Assembly (NCBI GenBank): GCA_051294375.1
Contig: CM119271.1
Location: 8,237,788 to 8,301,787, forward strand
Length of the DNA: 64,000 bases
DNA from: Paraspadella gotoi
Lineage: Eukaryota > Chaetognatha
Direction of reading: 5' to 3'
A program made the translations under genes and the position numbers. Of this stretch, positions 37,870 to 49,878 are shown one piece after another (positions within the stretch are counted from its first letter, which is position 1; each line of letters opens with the position of its first letter). The notes beneath the pieces are model-generated. The model was not told where the DNA came from, did not search any database, and saw nothing but the letters and a program-made list of their open reading frames with translations.

Positions 37870-38648
37870 AACATCTTCTAACTTCCTTTGATTTAGACGA
37901 ACCAATCTCTACGTACTATTCAGATAATAAGTAAAAAAAAGAAAGAACCCTTTTAATATCTATAAAGTAGAAAATCGACAATAACGAGAAATAGTTCGTA
38001 AATACTGTACATCGAAAACTTATCAAATATAAATAATTGTAAACGCGACGGTATTAGCAAATTTGTACAATCAAAATAATGAGCAATCAATTAAAAACGA
38101 TGATCGAATTTGTTTTCAACGACCTTTTGATATTTATAATAGAGAGGTAGTAATAATTACAGGACTTCAACTTATAATTTTTAAATTTATTTCGAGTGTA
38201 GAATTAAGCGGTGAATGAAACGAAAGCCGAAGTTTAAAATATGATACTATTTAAATGTCTATTTATTTTACCAAAAAAAATCGATTTGTTAAAAAAAATA
38301 ACTGGCAAGTTTCGGGTGTTGGGCCTCAGTAGCATTCGTATTTGTATGCATTTTTAAATTTACACGTGGCCCGTATGCATTATATGCACTTTGCAAATTA
38401 TTTCATGATACTACTAAGTTTTTCTGCTGAGAGTTATCTTAAATGATGCATTGTTAGCCATGTTATGAACTTTCAAAATATAAATAATGGAGACCAATGA
38501 ACAGACAGAGAGACCAATCAACTGACCAACCAAATAATTGCTTATAGTGATGCTCCGCGAGTACTCGCTGCGCGACTAAAATTAAAAAGTTTAGTTAATG
38601 CTTTCGATTTATCAGATCTTTCTCTCTAATCTGTAGCATATGCTTAGC

Positions 38649-38709
<61 letters not shown>

Positions 38710-39307
38710 GTAAAATAAAAAACAAAAAACAACTTTGGTAAAACAAACTTTATATAAGTGTATAGCATACATAGATAATTTTTGAACTTTAAATATCGTA
38801 TTCTAGCAACAAAATATTTCAATAATTCACGATCTTATTCTCAAGTTCCGAACGCGTCGGTTATTAATTCAAACTGGTTTAATTTTGCAACTAGCCGAAG
38901 TAATTATCAATTAATGACATAAACTAATCAAACGACTTCCCTCTTAGGAAGCCCGTCATTTTCACTAGATAAACTTGGTTTTAATGAACCGAGCGCTCTT
39001 TATCAAACATTTCCTGATTGGTTTCCGACTTATTTAGTATACATATTGGGCCTGAAGAACGCGATTGTGACAAATGACAATATAAACAATAAAATCAGTA
39101 GCGTAACAGTTTTAGGACAATAATAAACTTTTCTCGTAACAAATCTTCAATAAATCGCTAAATAAATTGACGGAAAAAATGGCCGACGGAGAACGAAATC
39201 CACTTTCGGCGACGACGACGACGACGACGACAACGACGACGACGACGACGTCCACGAGTTGTATCGACGATAGTGGTGACGCATGAAACAGATTTGGTCG
39301 GGGGTTT

Positions 39308-39351
<44 letters not shown>

Positions 39352-39650
39352 GTCTCTCTCTCTCTCTCTCTTGCTATCTATCAATATTCCGCGGAGAAGC
39401 ATATCCTTATTTTTTTTCGCCAGGAAATTGTTTCTTCTTTTTTTTTTGATATAGTATAAACTAGCCATTAGTGCATGACGTATCTCCTTTCTCTCTCTCT
39501 CTCTCTCTCTCTCCTCTCTTCTCCTCTTCTCCTCTCTCTCTCTTCTCTCTCTCTCGTCTCGTCTCTTCTCGTCCTCTCCTCTCTCTCTCCCCTTTTTCGG
39601 CACCCCGCACGCCATTCTCCTCCTCAATCAGGTAAGATTACATATTTTTA
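37870..39650. repeat. duplicated block, copy 1 (pairs with 48858-50370)
   Basis: Sequence from GAACCAATCTCTACGTACTA through AATTTACACGTGGCCCGTAT to the (TC)n tract at 38653-38707 recurs at 48.88-49.68 kb with one-base indels. A second (TC)n at 39311-39372 and a (CGA)n tract at 39206-39250 follow. No gene apart from fibrinogen-exon copies further right. Confidence 0.75.
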
Positions 39651-39752
39651 ACGAAGAAAATAGATCCACTTCTCTCTTTCTCTTACGCTTCACCCCTCCA
39701 CCCTCCCTTTCCCCTCCCCCCTCCGCACTTCAATTATCCCCCTCTGCCCACT

Positions 39753-40008
39753 TCAAACGGCCACGCGGCCCCGGTCCTTTACCGCCTGCCGACAGGGTCG
39801 AACGATCGCGCCATCTCCACCCACTGCACTGTAGGGCCACGTAGACGCGGCCTCCGTCGTTTACCTCCAAGTGAGGATAGCGGGTGGTGAAAAAAGGCAA
39901 GCTGGTAAAGCGCAGGGCAAAGTCCTCCGAATAAGCTTGTGCGCAGTAGCCCGCGCGCCGCTGCAGGACGCAGCGCAGTTTTTGTTCGCGCCATCTATCT
40001 GTCGTTGT
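39753..40008 (-). pseudogene. fibrinogen-domain last exon, heavily indel-laden copy
   Basis: Recognisable against 40768-40958 by ACAACGACAGATAGATGGCG, CACCACCCGCTATCCTCACT and GCAGTGGGTGGAGATGGCG, but dozens of inserted bases destroy the frame. The following 500 bp also match 40.96-41.4 kb with the same insertion-rich noise, like an uncorrected long read. Confidence 0.7.
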
Positions 40009-40767
40009 CTGGAAAAACAGAGGGGGGGGGGGGAAAAGGGAGAGAAAAGACGATTTTTAGTTGGGTAAGAAACGTATTCTCATATATAGTATAAGTATAT
40101 ATAATTTATATATTGTGTGAATAAGCTAACCCATGAGATTTTAGATCTATATATATGAAAAGACTTTATTAACAGAAATGACGACTGCAAATTTTGTTCG
40201 AAACAAAAACGCAACCTAATCTTATTAAAAAAGCAAGCCAGGGTGCGCAATTAAAACCTCAAAAAAGCAGCAACACTTTTAAATTTAAAAATATTTTCTT
40301 CCCCTTCTTATTAAATAAATTGCCATCTTTTGAGAAAAACGCGCGTGAAGTTTCCCGGACGTAAAAAAAAAATTCATGAGGGAAAATCAGGGGGGGAAAA
40401 AGAGAAAAGGAAATGATGGGAAGTTTTCGCACTTTACCGTGAAACCAGTTTAGTTCCAGTCAGGGCTTCAAATTAATTTTAGATACGCAATATAATTAAT
40501 TATATTTTTATTTTTATCAACGAAAGGAAAATCTTTTTGTAAGGTTAGGCATATAAGGGCTAGTAAATTGTGTCTAGTGGATGGTTGGTCGAGAATAAAA
40601 AATGGCCGAACAAAATGAGATGAATCCGATTTTATATTGAAATGCAAAAGAAAAGCACGAAAATGGAATCGGAGATTGGCTAATTGTACAAAGTGGCATT
40701 CAATTATCTTTATATATGTGGCGAGGAGAGAGAAGAAACGGNNNNNNNNNNNNNNNNNNNNNNNNNT

Positions 40768-40958
40768 TCAACCCCGCCCCCTTTCCGCCTCCGAGGGTCG
40801 AATCGCCATCTCCACCCACTGCATGTAGGCGTAGACGCCGCCTCCGTCGTACCAGTGAGGATAGCGGGTGGTGAGGCAAGTGTAGCAGCAGTCGCCGCTG
40901 TGCCAGTAGCCGCCGCCGCTCAGCGCAGCGCAGTTGTCGCGCCATCTATCGTCGTTGT
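40768..40958 (-). CDS. fibrinogen-related domain last exon, intact copy
   Basis: From acceptor TTCCAG, phase 1, it encodes NDDRWRDNCAALSGGGYW, then SGDCCYTCLTTRYPHW, and ends MQWVEMAIRP plus a short tail and TGA (40768-40770). Compared with typical fibrinogen C-terminal domains, NCA, GGxW and EMxIRP are kept, while the usual CxxxNLNG segment is replaced by a Cys-rich DCCYTCL. It joins in frame to the exon at 60336-60510. An N gap (40742-40766) sits directly downstream of the stop. Confidence 0.7.
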
Positions 40959-42807
40959 CTGGAAAACAGAGGGGGGGGAAAAGGGAGAGAAAAGACGATT
41001 TTAGTGTAAACTATTCTCAATATATATATATAATAATATATATTGTGAAACTACCCATAGATCTATATGAAACTTTATTAACAAACGCTGCCTTTCGAAA
41101 ACGCCACCCTAATCTTTATTAAAAAAGCAACCAGGGTCCATTAAACCTCAACCTTTTAAATTTAAAATATTCTCCCCTTCTATTTAATAAATTCATGAAA
41201 ACGCGCTGAGTTTCCCGGACGTAAAAAAAAATTCATAGAAAATCAGGGGGAGAGAAAAGAATGATGGGAAAGTTTTCGCACTTTACCTGAAACCTTAGTT
41301 CCAGTCAGCTTCATTAATTTTAGAACGCAATATAATTAATTATAATTTTTATTTTTATCAACAAAGAAAATCTATTTGTAAGGTTTGCATATAAGGGCTA
41401 TAATTGTCTTTTCTACTACTACATTCTACGTTTACCATTTATTATTCACCTTTAATCGTTCCATTACAATTTGCAAGGACGCATAAGGTTAATGGTTACG
41501 TAAATACAAACGAATGTGCCAAGTGCCAACCAAAGAAGCTAATACATTTCAATTTAGGCAATTGCGGACTTTTGCCGTTCATCCGGGTTTCGCCATTGTT
41601 GGATTTTGTTGGCAAGAAAGTTTTTTTAAATCCACGAAAAAGAGAAATGATTTACGATTTCATAGTCTTTTTCCCCTTTTTCCCCAAGCGCCTTTAAACC
41701 TTCCGCCGCCGTATTTGATCCGCTTCCTTACCATTTTCGATAAAAAAAATAGATTGACAAATTATTCCTGGATTTCTATACATTCTCGCCTCACTACGTT
41801 GAAGAAAAAAGTTTTTCTTTCATGTGGTCATCCAGTGGTGTGAAAGAGAAAGCCAATAACAGAAAGAGAAAGAGAAAGAGAAAGAGAAAGCCAATGACAG
41901 AAAGAGAAAGAGAAAGAGAAAGCCAATGACAGAAGGGAGCGAGAAAGAAAGATAAATCATTGGGAATTTATTTTTTCTCCATTCGGTACCTGGATTTGCC
42001 GGTTAAATCACGTGACCCGGCGCCAAAGAGGCCGAAGAGAAAAGCCACTTCTATCAAATCTCGTAATTTCCTATTTGCTGTTCGTGCAACAAATCCTCGA
42101 CAGGCACTTAAGGGTCGGTCGATCAGTCCTTTCGTTGATTTACGGGGTCGTTTTGCGTTAATCCGAAAGGGCTCCGTCGGGAAAATATTTGTGCGTTAAA
42201 ACTTTTTTTTTTTATTGAAAATTAGACTAAACTTTAGTAAGTAGGAACCATGCCAGGGCCCAAATATCATCCAAAAAAGTTTTGAAACGCCAGACATCCG
42301 TCGATCAATAATCTTGCTTGTTTATAGACTTTATTTTTCTTCATTGGCTTGAATAAATAGTGAGACTATGGGGTATGAGGATTGAGGAATGTCCCCCCAT
42401 GCTTGCGCCCAGGGATTTGGACATGCAGTGACCAGTTACTGACATGTTACAGACCAGTCACTGACCACCCCATGTAACGTGTTTATGCCGAAACCATCAA
42501 ACTTTAACCAGCGTGACCGTGAGGGGATTGATCCCGGAACTCACGGTTGGTGAAAACTTTTAGTGGCAACCCTATACGACCGCCGCACATTTTTCTATCG
42601 GTGAAGCGTTTCCTTTCCTGATTTTTTTCCTCAGTCAAGTCAATTTTGTTCATATTTCTTTTTTTCTTTTTATTCTCCTTTTCTTTCTCTTTTAAAAGAA
42701 GGACGATGATTTTGAAGAAAAAAAAAACCTTTTATTCATTCGGCTTTTTCGTACTTATAATATATCCCTCGAGGACACGGGCGCCAGCGGGCGATTTGTC
42801 GGCAATG
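40959..42807. repeat. duplicated non-coding block, copy 1 (pairs with 50650-52442)
   Basis: Continuous match to 50.65-52.44 kb, including the (AGAAAG)n stretch at 41858-41935 and TGACATGTTACAGACCAGTC. Differences are mostly one-base indels. No gene seen. Confidence 0.8.
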
Positions 42808-42815
42808 CTCGCCTC

Positions 42816-43150
42816 CAGGGATGTGGAGCGACCTAATTTTGTCTCGCTCCAGCTCCGGCTCCAGCTCCAGGCCAAATTTTTTTTCCGGCTCCAGCTCCGG
42901 CTCCGGCTCCAAGCAAAATTTTTTTTCGGCTCCGGCTCCGGCTCCGGCTCCAGCAAAAATTTCAACTCGGCTCCGGCTCCGGCTCCAACTCCGGCTCCAT
43001 TACTATATATATAATTAAAATATGAGAAATTAAATATTCATAATATATTTTTAAATTATATACTTTTATATTTTGATTATATTTAATATTTATTTTATAT
43101 TATAATATATAATATATTTTAATANNNNNNNNNNNNNNNNNNNNNNNNNG
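42816..43150. mobile_element. non-autonomous hAT-like element with (GGCTCC)n core
   Basis: Begins CAGGGATGTGGAGCG and is flanked by an 8-bp direct repeat CTCGCCTC at 42808-42815 and 43151-43158. The duplicate block has one CTCGCCTC and no insert (near 52.45 kb), an apparent empty site. The body holds GGCTCC/AGCTCC hexamers spaced by poly-T, then AT-rich DNA. The right end is masked by an N gap (43125-43149) except its last base, G. An 8-bp duplication and CAGGG ends fit the hAT superfamily. No transposase. Confidence 0.6.
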
Positions 43151-43661
43151 CTCGCCTCGCCTCGATCTTGCAACCTTATTAGATGTTGTCGTTATAAAAA
43201 TGCAAATCACCTACTTACCTGGCCGAAACAGGGCCATAAATTTCATCTCGACTNNNNNNNNNNNNNNNNNNNNNNNNNNNNNNNNNNNNNNNNNNNNNNN
43301 NNNNNNNNNNNNNNNNNNNNNNNNNNNNNNNNNNNNNNNNNNNNNNNNNNNNNNNNNNNNNNNNNNNNNNNNNNNNGGCTCAGTCTCTGTCCATGTAGCC
43401 CCGCCCACTTTTTTTTCTTTCGCCGACCTCGAGTCAAGAACAACCCAACGCTTAAAGCGTTACTCCGATGGACCGCGCCGCCAGCGCTCGTCGAAATCGT
43501 AGCGGCCGCTCGAAAAACTAACGATCAAAACAAAACAAAAACACTCTTTCGGCAAAAGAAAAAAAAAAACCCGAAACGTTTATTTTTTCTCTTGTTATCG
43601 GATTCTCTCATTGCGTGTCTTATACTGCCTATACGATGACGAAGAAGCGAAGAAAATGCTG

Positions 43662-44608
43662 NNNNNNNNNNNNNNNNNNNNNNNNNNNNNNNNNNNNNNN
43701 NNNNNNNNNNNNNNNNNNNNNNNNNNNNNNNNNNNNNNNNNNNNNNNNNNNNNNNNNNNNNNNNNNNNNNNNNNNNNNNNNNNNNNNNNNNNNNNNNNNN
43801 NNNNNNNNNNNNNNNNNNNNNNNNNNNNNNNNNNNNNNNNNNNNNNNNNNNNNNNNNNNNNNNNNNNNNNNNNNNNNNNNNNNNNNNNNNNNNNNNNNNN
43901 NNNNNNNNNNNNNNNNNNNNNNNNNNNNNNNNNNNNNNNNNNNNNNNNNNNNNNNNNNNNNNNNNNNNNNNNNNNNNNNNNNNNNNNNNNNNNNNNNNNN
44001 NNNNNNNNNNNNNNNNNNNNNNNNNNNNNNNNNNNNNNNNNNNNNNNNNNNNNNNNNNNNNNNNNNNNNNNNNNNNNNNNNNNNNNNNNNNNNNNNNNNN
44101 NNNNNNNNNNNNNNNNNNNNNNNNNNNNNNNNNNNNNNNNNNNNNNNNNNNNNNNNNNNNNNNNNNNNNNNNNNNNNNNNNNNNNNNNNNNNNNNNNNNN
44201 NNNNNNNNNNNNNNNNNNNNNNNNNNNNNNNNNNNNNNNNNNNNNNNNNNNNNNNNNNNNNNNNNNNNNNNNNNNNNNNNNNNNNNNNNNNNNNNNNNNN
44301 NNNNNNNNNNNNNNNNNNNNNNNNNNNNNNNNNNNNNNNNNNNNNNNNNNNNNNNNNNNNNNNNNNNNNNNNNNNNNNNNNNNNNNNNNNNNNNNNNNNN
44401 NNNNNNNNNNNNNNNNNNNNNNNNNNNNNNNNNNNNNNNNNNNNNNNNNNNNNNNNNNNNNNNNNNNNNNNNNNNNNNNNNNNNNNNNNNNNNNNNNNNN
44501 NNNNNNNNNNNNNNNNNNNNNNNNNNNNNNNNNNNNNNNNNNNNNNNNNNNNNNNNNNNNNNNNNNNNNNNNNNNNNNNNNNNNNNNNNNNNNNNNNNNN
44601 NNNNNNNN
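43662..44608. other. assembly gap (N run)
   Basis: 947 N. It breaks copy 1 of the duplicated block exactly where copy 2 continues (after position 52866). Other N runs: 26190-26407, 26493-26502, 28151-28175, 40742-40766, 43125-43149, 43254-43376, 45948-46054, 46379-46565, 48758-48857, 55358-55367. Confidence 0.99.
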
Positions 44609-45370
44609 GATTATGGTTAGGGTTAGGGTTGAGGTAGTTTAAGGTTAGATTTGGGTTGAGTTGGTTTGGTTTAGGGTTAAGGTTGAGTTGGTAATAATTA
44701 GGGTGAGGGTTGAGTAGTTTAGGGTTAGGCTTAAAGTTGAGTAATTTAAAGTTATGGTTAGGGTTGATGTCAATTTTAAGGTTAAGATAAATAAGAAGCC
44801 GGCATTAGGGTTAAGGAAGGTACTGGCAATGGATATTAGGGATTAAAGTTGAGGTACGGATATATAAGGGAGGCCCGGTCCCGGGTTAAGGTTAGGGTTA
44901 GGAGAGAGGCATGGAGTTGAATGGGAGGCCTGGGTTAGGGTAGGGGGAGAGGCTTACTGTTGATGCATCAAAGGCGGATAGGGTTAGGGTTGAGGCACAG
45001 AGATATATCGGAAGCCCAGGCCTGGGTTAGGGTTAGAGTTGAGAAAAAAACATGGAGTTGAACGGGAGGCTCGGGTTAGGGGAAAAGTCCATGGTTGATG
45101 CAATGAAGGCAGTTAGGGTTGGGTTGAGGCACAGAGATGTACTGGCAAGGGTCTGGGTTAGGATTAGGGGAGAGGAATGGAGTTAAACAAAAGGCCCGGG
45201 TAAGGGTTAGGGTTAAGAAAGCCCACAGTTGGCGAGTCAAAGGTGGTTAGGGTTGAGGCATAGAAATGTATGGGAGGCCTAGGCCTGGGTTAGGGTTGGG
45301 GAAAAGCATGGAGATGTACGGGAGACTTGGGTTAAGGTTTAGCTTTGAGGGATGAGCCCTCAGGTGATGT
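44609..45370 (+). repeat. degenerate telomere-like TTAGGG array with higher-order units
   Basis: Many GGTTAGGG and TTAGGGTTGAGG variants. Within it, a unit of about 100-130 bp recurs (GGGAGGCC, TGGGTTAGGGTTAGG, GAGGCATGGAGTTGAA). It lies next to the large N gap. A small related patch is at 57180-57260. Confidence 0.8.
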
Positions 45371-45751
45371 ATTTATCCCCATGTCTCAACTTCAGCAACA
45401 AGCTTTTCCTTTAGCTCGTAGCTTTCATTATATTCATTACTTTTATTACTGGCGAGGTCACCAGTGAGGGTATTGGCGACATTACCAGGTATTTGCTGAT
45501 ATTAAATTATTTATATATCCAAATTTTATATTTATTGGTTATGATTTGACTTGGCAATGACCAGGAAAAAGTTGTTTTAAAAATTGTCTTTCATTTTAAA
45601 ATATTTTTTTTTGCAATTTTTTTGTCTAACTTTATGAACATTTTTTTAAAAACTTTTACATTGTATTAATCCTTTCTTTTTTTTCTTGTTTTTTTGAATT
45701 ATTTAGAGAGAAAATGAAAATTTATTATTTGATAATAATAATTTTGTTTTT

Positions 45752-45810
45752 ATTTAAATCAGACATTTTCGACTATATAACTTTTGAGTCTTCATCAGCA
45801 TTTAAATTCA
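45752..45810 (-). ncRNA. hammerhead-ribozyme-like motif 2
   Basis: The - strand has CTGATGA (45798-45792), helix II GACT/AGTC, GAAA (45770-45767) and GTC (45764-45762), with helix I between AATTTAAATG and TGATTTAAAT. The base after GAAA is A rather than C, so helix III is weaker than in motif 3. Confidence 0.4.
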
Positions 45811-45842
45811 CAAACTTAATATTTAAAAACTGAAACGTTTGT

Positions 45843-45901
45843 GAATTTAAATGCTGATGAAAACTATGAAGTCCTAGAGTTGAAACATGTCTGATTTAAA
45901 T
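45843..45901 (+). ncRNA. hammerhead-ribozyme-like motif 3
   Basis: CTGATGA (45854-45860), helix II AACT/AGTT, GAAA (45882-45885), helix III AC-AT-GT and GTC (45889-45891). Helix I: TAAATTT-type pairing of AATTTAAATG with TGATTTAAAT (two wobbles, one bulge, about seven Watson-Crick pairs). One extra A follows CTGATGA. Confidence 0.5.
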
Positions 45902-46054
45902 AAAAATAAAACCATTGTTATCAAATAACAAATTTTTGTTTTCTCTCNNNNNNNNNNNNNNNNNNNNNNNNNNNNNNNNNNNNNNNNNNNNNNNNNNNNN
46001 NNNNNNNNNNNNNNNNNNNNNNNNNNNNNNNNNNNNNNNNNNNNNNNNNNNNNN

Positions 46055-46760
46055 AAAATCAGCACGAGACAGTAACGCCACGTTATTTTTCATTATGTCA
46101 TATATAAAGGTATCAATAATAATATCTTCTAAAAGCTCTTGAAAATTTTAAAAAAATGATATATTTAAAAATATTCTAACATGAAAATAAGCTTAACCAG
46201 CTTTAGTTTAATTAATATAATCCAAATTGAAATAATAAAATTCTAAAATAATTTTTTTTAAATATCTGACCTATTTTTACTATAATGATCTTAATAATCA
46301 TTGTTTATATAAGTATCATAAAAAAGCTTTAAAAAAATTAAATTAAAATAGCTAACAATATGTTTGATAATTATTCAANNNNNNNNNNNNNNNNNNNNNN
46401 NNNNNNNNNNNNNNNNNNNNNNNNNNNNNNNNNNNNNNNNNNNNNNNNNNNNNNNNNNNNNNNNNNNNNNNNNNNNNNNNNNNNNNNNNNNNNNNNNNNN
46501 NNNNNNNNNNNNNNNNNNNNNNNNNNNNNNNNNNNNNNNNNNNNNNNNNNNNNNNNNNNNNNNNNATAAAGCTAGACAGGCTAATTTTAATATTACAGTA
46601 TTTTTCAAACCCTGAACTTGACGAATGCTTTTTGTCCATCACTTAGTCCGACCTTAATATAAAAAGATTGACAGGATACCCGAGTATGGTTATTCCTTTC
46701 AGCCATATAATATATCCTCCATTTGCCCAGCCGGGGGGAGCCAGCTCATTTTGAGCTCTT
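46055..46760. other. AT-rich non-coding interval with N run
   Basis: No gene seen. Open frames reported over the N run (46379-46565) are meaningless. Confidence 0.6.
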
Positions 46761-47230
46761 TCTTACACTTACTTTTACTATCACTTAACTTAACTATCCC
46801 TCACCACTTATTCTTCCATTTCAAATTTTACTTTAATTCACTAACTAATTTAATTTATTTTCTTGTTGTTAAATATTAGTTTATCTTTAAGTTTGTCAAT
46901 TTAATTTATTCTACTATATCTCTGTAATACATTACCAAATGTATTGATATTAATTTTTCTCTCTCTCACTCTCTCTCTCTGTCCCTCTCTCTTTTCACTT
47001 TCACAAAATTTGCCTTTTCTTCCCTGTCCTCACCTTCAGCTGTCCTCACATCTGGCCACTGTGTCTTACCCTATTCTTTGTTAGAAACTCTTTTTCTCTC
47101 TCTCTCCAAAACTTAACATTAATAAAGAAAAAATTATTGATTTTAAAACTGCTGATGAAGGCCGAAACATGTCCTGACTTAAAATTTTGTCAATAAAAAT
47201 TGTTGTTAAAATTCAAAAACTGTTTTCTCC
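46760..47230 (+). repeat. pyrimidine-rich dispersed repeat ending in hammerhead-like motif (copy B)
   Basis: Diverged partner of 31950-32450 with the same block order, including CACCTTCAGCTGTCCTCACATCTGGCCACTGTG-type sequence, a (TC)n tract and the terminal core and GTTTTCTCC. Confidence 0.6.
47136..47189 (+). ncRNA. hammerhead-ribozyme-like motif 4
   Basis: CTGATGA (47152-47158), very short AGGCC in place of helix II, GAAA (47164-47167), C-AT-GTC (47168-47173). Helix I: ATTTTAA pairs with TTAAAAT across a 4x4 internal loop. Confidence 0.4.
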
Positions 47231-47689
47231 TTAATACTATGAAAGAATTAAACTAATATGATAAGTTTTATAGTTTATTTTTGGATTCATTAATTAAAAA
47301 GTTAAAAATAATTTAATTTTTTATCTTTTAAATGAGATATGTAACAAAAATAGCAAATATATAATAGAAAAAAAATTAGTAAGCAAAATAATTTTTATTA
47401 TTATTATTATAAATATATTATTAAAAAGCTTTGCTTTTAATCAGTCTGCAAATGGTTGCTGTATTAAGTAAGCCAAAACATATTCAGGGATAAATTTTAC
47501 TTCATAAAAATTTGAAAGTATTTATAATAAATTTAATAGATTAAAAATAAAGAATATTATATCTACTAAATCTTGTATATCTATATAAAATATGATTATA
47601 TGTGACGCAACAAGTTCGTCTACAATTATTATTAATTATAAAATCTAGTATTATATGTTCTAAATGTTTTTTTTAAATTTAAGAAATTT

Positions 47690-47905
47690 TATTTTATCTT
47701 TATTTATGGAAGCTGGTAGGCCGGGCATTTTTATTTCCGGCTCCGGCTTTCCAGCTCCGCTCCAGTCAAAATTTTATTTCGGCTCCGGCTCCGCTCCGGC
47801 CTGCCAGATAAAAATTCTGGCCTCCGGCTCCGGCTCCGCTCCGCAAAAAAAAGCCGCTCCGCGGCTCCAGCTCGGCTCCGGCTCCCGGGCTCCACACCCT
47901 TGGTG
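47690..47905. mobile_element. second (GGCTCC)n hAT-like fragment
   Basis: GGCTCCGGCTCC hexamers with TTTTATTT spacers, ending GGGCTCCACACCCTTG, the inverted counterpart of the CAGGGATGTGGAGC end at 42816. The left end is not defined. Confidence 0.5.
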
Positions 47906-48757
47906 CAAAGGAGACCAGTCTCTAGTAGACCGCGCTAATGCTGAGTGCATCTTGGCGCATCACTGAGGGTCGGAAGCCCCTCCAAACCCAACACTGACAT
48001 TTGCCCCGTTCCAATCACGAATCATAGGTAATCCGGCTTTGCCATACGTCATACTTATAACCTCTGAGCCCCAGTCTAAACTTCCTCGAACCCTTCTTCG
48101 TTAATTTCGCCAGTTTCCTTCCTCTAAACAAGTTGTTTTACTTGTAATTAATTGTGATATAAATAAAATCCAATCTTTTATGGATGTTCGTATCATTTTT
48201 AATGGTCTGAAGACACGTTGTAGCTTTCCAGAAAACTTAAAACAGAAAATTCAAATTAACATCACAACATAATAATATTTTTTGAATAACAAATAGTGAC
48301 CGACCAATGTTTTTTCTTTAATTGATTTTTGACAATATTTTGTCCCAATTTGGCCGAACAAAAAACATTTCTCCTTAACATTTAACAAGGTAGATTCAAT
48401 TTAAGAGATTTGAAGGTTCTATCCCACTTAAACAGTTAACAAACAGATGCAAAATTACGTGTCATAACCTTGTTCATCGTGACTTCCATGATTTTTTCTT
48501 CTTATTTGGCGTCCAATTTTATCGGAAAAGACTCTGTTGTGAAAGACAACGACAGAACGTAAATAGTATTCATACAGTTACAAAAATCTGGCGAATTCAA
48601 TACCAACACAGTATTATTACTCACTAGATAACATTGTGGAAATATAAAACCAATATAAGAATTATTCCAATTTGAAGAACATTGTTGCTTAGTTATTAAA
48701 AACCGTAAATATAAGCAGTCCGAATCGATCAGGCCTTCAACACCCTGTCTACAGGCA
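47906..48757. other. non-coding interval
   Basis: No convincing gene. A - strand open frame near 48502-48757 runs into an N gap and is AT-biased. Confidence 0.5.
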
Positions 48758-48857
48758 NNNNNNNNNNNNNNNNNNNNNNNNNNNNNNNNNNNNNNNNNNN
48801 NNNNNNNNNNNNNNNNNNNNNNNNNNNNNNNNNNNNNNNNNNNNNNNNNNNNNNNNN

Positions 48858-49794
48858 AGATGTTTATCTTACTCAAACCAATCTCTATTCCGTACTATTC
48901 AGAAATAATAAAAAAAGAAGAAAAAGAACCCCTTTTAATATCTATAAGTAGAAATCGGAACGGAATAGTCGTAAAACTTACATCGTACAAAAATCTTATC
49001 AAATATAAAATAATTGTAAACGCGACGGTATTAGAAATTTTACATCAAACATAATGAGCAATCAATTAAAAACCGATGATCGAATTTGTTTCAAACGGAC
49101 TTTTGATATTTATAATAGAGAGGTTAGTAATAATACAGACTTCAACTTATAAGTATAAAAAAAAATCGGATTATTTTAATTTATTTCGGTGTAGAATTAA
49201 GCGGTGAATGAAACGAAAGCCGAATTTAAAATATGATTCTATTATAATGTCTATTTATTTACCAAAAAAAATCGATTTGTTAAAACAAAAATAACTGGCA
49301 GTCGGGTGTGGGCCATCAGTACATTCGTATTTTGTATGCATTTTAAATTTACACGTGGCCCGTATGCATTATATGGCACTTTGCAAATTATTTCATGATA
49401 CTACAAGTTTTCTGCTGAGAGTTACTTATAAATGATGCATTGTTGCCAGTTTATGAACTTTTCAAAATATAAATAATGGGACCAATGAACAGACAGAGAG
49501 ACCAATCACTACCAACCAAATATTGCTTAATAGTGAGCTCTCCGAGTACTCGCTGCGCGACAAAATAAAAAGTTAGTTAATGCTTTCGATTTATCAGATC
49601 TTCTCTCTTCGTGCATATCTTAGCATCTCTCTCTCTCTCTCATCTCGCTCTCTCTCTCTCTCTCTCCTTTGTCTAAAACAAAAAACACTTTTATCATAAC
49701 AATTGTTTTTCAAATTGTTATCTTACTTCATATTTTTGAACTTTACAATAGTCCATAGTCATAGAACAAAATATTTCTCTCTATCTCTCTCTCT

Positions 49795-49878
<84 letters not shown>

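Larger units (their letters stand above)
45705..45947. repeat. large inverted repeat of two ribozyme-bearing elements
   Basis: Arms of about 105 bp (45705-45812 and 45836-45947) are near reverse complements. Each runs from GAGAGAAAA through TTTATTTAAATCAGACAT to a hammerhead-like core. The right arm ends at an N run. Confidence 0.8.

Noticed and set aside
42500-42545. GTGACCGTGAGGGGATTGATCCCGG as tRNA or 5S fragment
   Set aside because: No A box, no cloverleaf; present in both duplicated blocks as ordinary sequence.
42646-43018. Leu/Arg/Pro-rich ORFs over GGCTCC hexamers
   Set aside because: Hexamer repeats inside a transposon-like insertion keep frames open; not a gene.
43611-44642. 343-aa ORF across the large gap
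   Set aside because: It consists of N; no sequence supports it.
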